A stretch of DNA of 64,000 nt from Hemicentrotus pulcherrimus (taxonomy: Eukaryota > Echinodermata > Echinoidea > Camarodonta > Strongylocentrotidae): NCBI GenBank assembly GCA_003118195.1, contig BEXV01000207.1:225207-289206 (forward strand), read 5' to 3'. Position 1 is the first letter of the stretch, and every line of letters starts with the position of its first letter. Positions 63,665 through 64,000 of this stretch are shown here, in pieces. The translations under genes were made by a program, and so were the position numbers. The notes beneath the pieces were generated by a model. That model was not told the DNA's origin and made no database searches. It saw only the letters and a program-made list of their open reading frames with translations.

Positions 63665-64000
63665 TCATAAGATGTATAATAATATATTGTTCATAGATGA
63701 TTCTTAAAATTATTAGCAATTTTCTAAGTGTAAACTTTTTTGGACTCACATGGTATATCACAATCACATATCAATAGGAATATATTACCGCACTGTACAC
63801 AGTTATTCTATCCCCAAAACTAAAACAAGCATTGTTTTTTTTTTTTTTGTCTTTCTTCAGAGTAAGACTGAATACTTAATTTTTTTGATTAAGTTTCATA
63901 TGTCTCAACATATTATAATACAGAATTGAAATTATGAGTTTTTCTTTTCAGTATTAAAACACAATCTACCCCAAAGCCCTCTCCCTTCGTTTCCTCCTCT
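63665..64000. other. Window end, nothing recognised
   Basis: AT-rich sequence with a long T run near 63835. No gene or known element seen. Confidence 0.7.

Overview
The window looks like echinoderm genomic DNA, most probably from a sea urchin such as Strongylocentrotus. It is AT-rich and intron-rich, with canonical GT/AG splicing, tRNA-derived SINEs, foldback and MITE-like inverted repeats, microsatellites, and assembly gaps set in C/G homopolymers. The species is an inference from these traits and from protein similarity; nothing in the window names it.

One gene explains almost everything: a filamin, the large actin-crosslinking scaffold protein, on the + strand from 12040 to 59977. I read 38 coding exons (numbered v1 to v38 here) covering 2443 codons before the TAG stop. 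They encode the end of the first calponin-homology (CH) domain, the whole second CH domain, 23 filamin-type immunoglobulin repeats, a hinge before repeat 16, a Thr-rich hinge before the last repeat, and the C-terminal dimerisation repeat. Vertebrate filamins have 24 repeats; the repeat 6/7 region is represented here by one repeat. The first coding exon or exons, with the start codon and most of CH1, are not in the window, so at least 12 kb of intron precedes exon v1.

Layout: 1-12039 is non-coding with two SINEs. 12040-17559 holds the CH-domain exons. 20267-40376 holds repeats 1-15. 40377-50746 is a 10.4 kb intron. 50747-59977 is a dense block of small exons for hinge 1, repeats 16-23, hinge 2 and repeat 24. 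59978 onward is 3' UTR and downstream DNA, with a 148-bp tandem duplication and a foldback element near the end. No second protein-coding gene is supported on either strand.

The most notable observations are an in-frame TGA inside the repeat 5 exon (27344-27346); one repeat fewer than vertebrates, with a repeat that looks like a 6/7 hybrid; a frame-neutral Thr-rich exon inside repeat 15; a triplicated splice-donor segment after exon v18; a purine minisatellite starting 10 bases after the v17 donor; and strong over-representation of the palindromes TACCGGTA and TACATGTA. I found no evidence for a new biological system; the anomalies within and around the filamin gene are the points worth checking.
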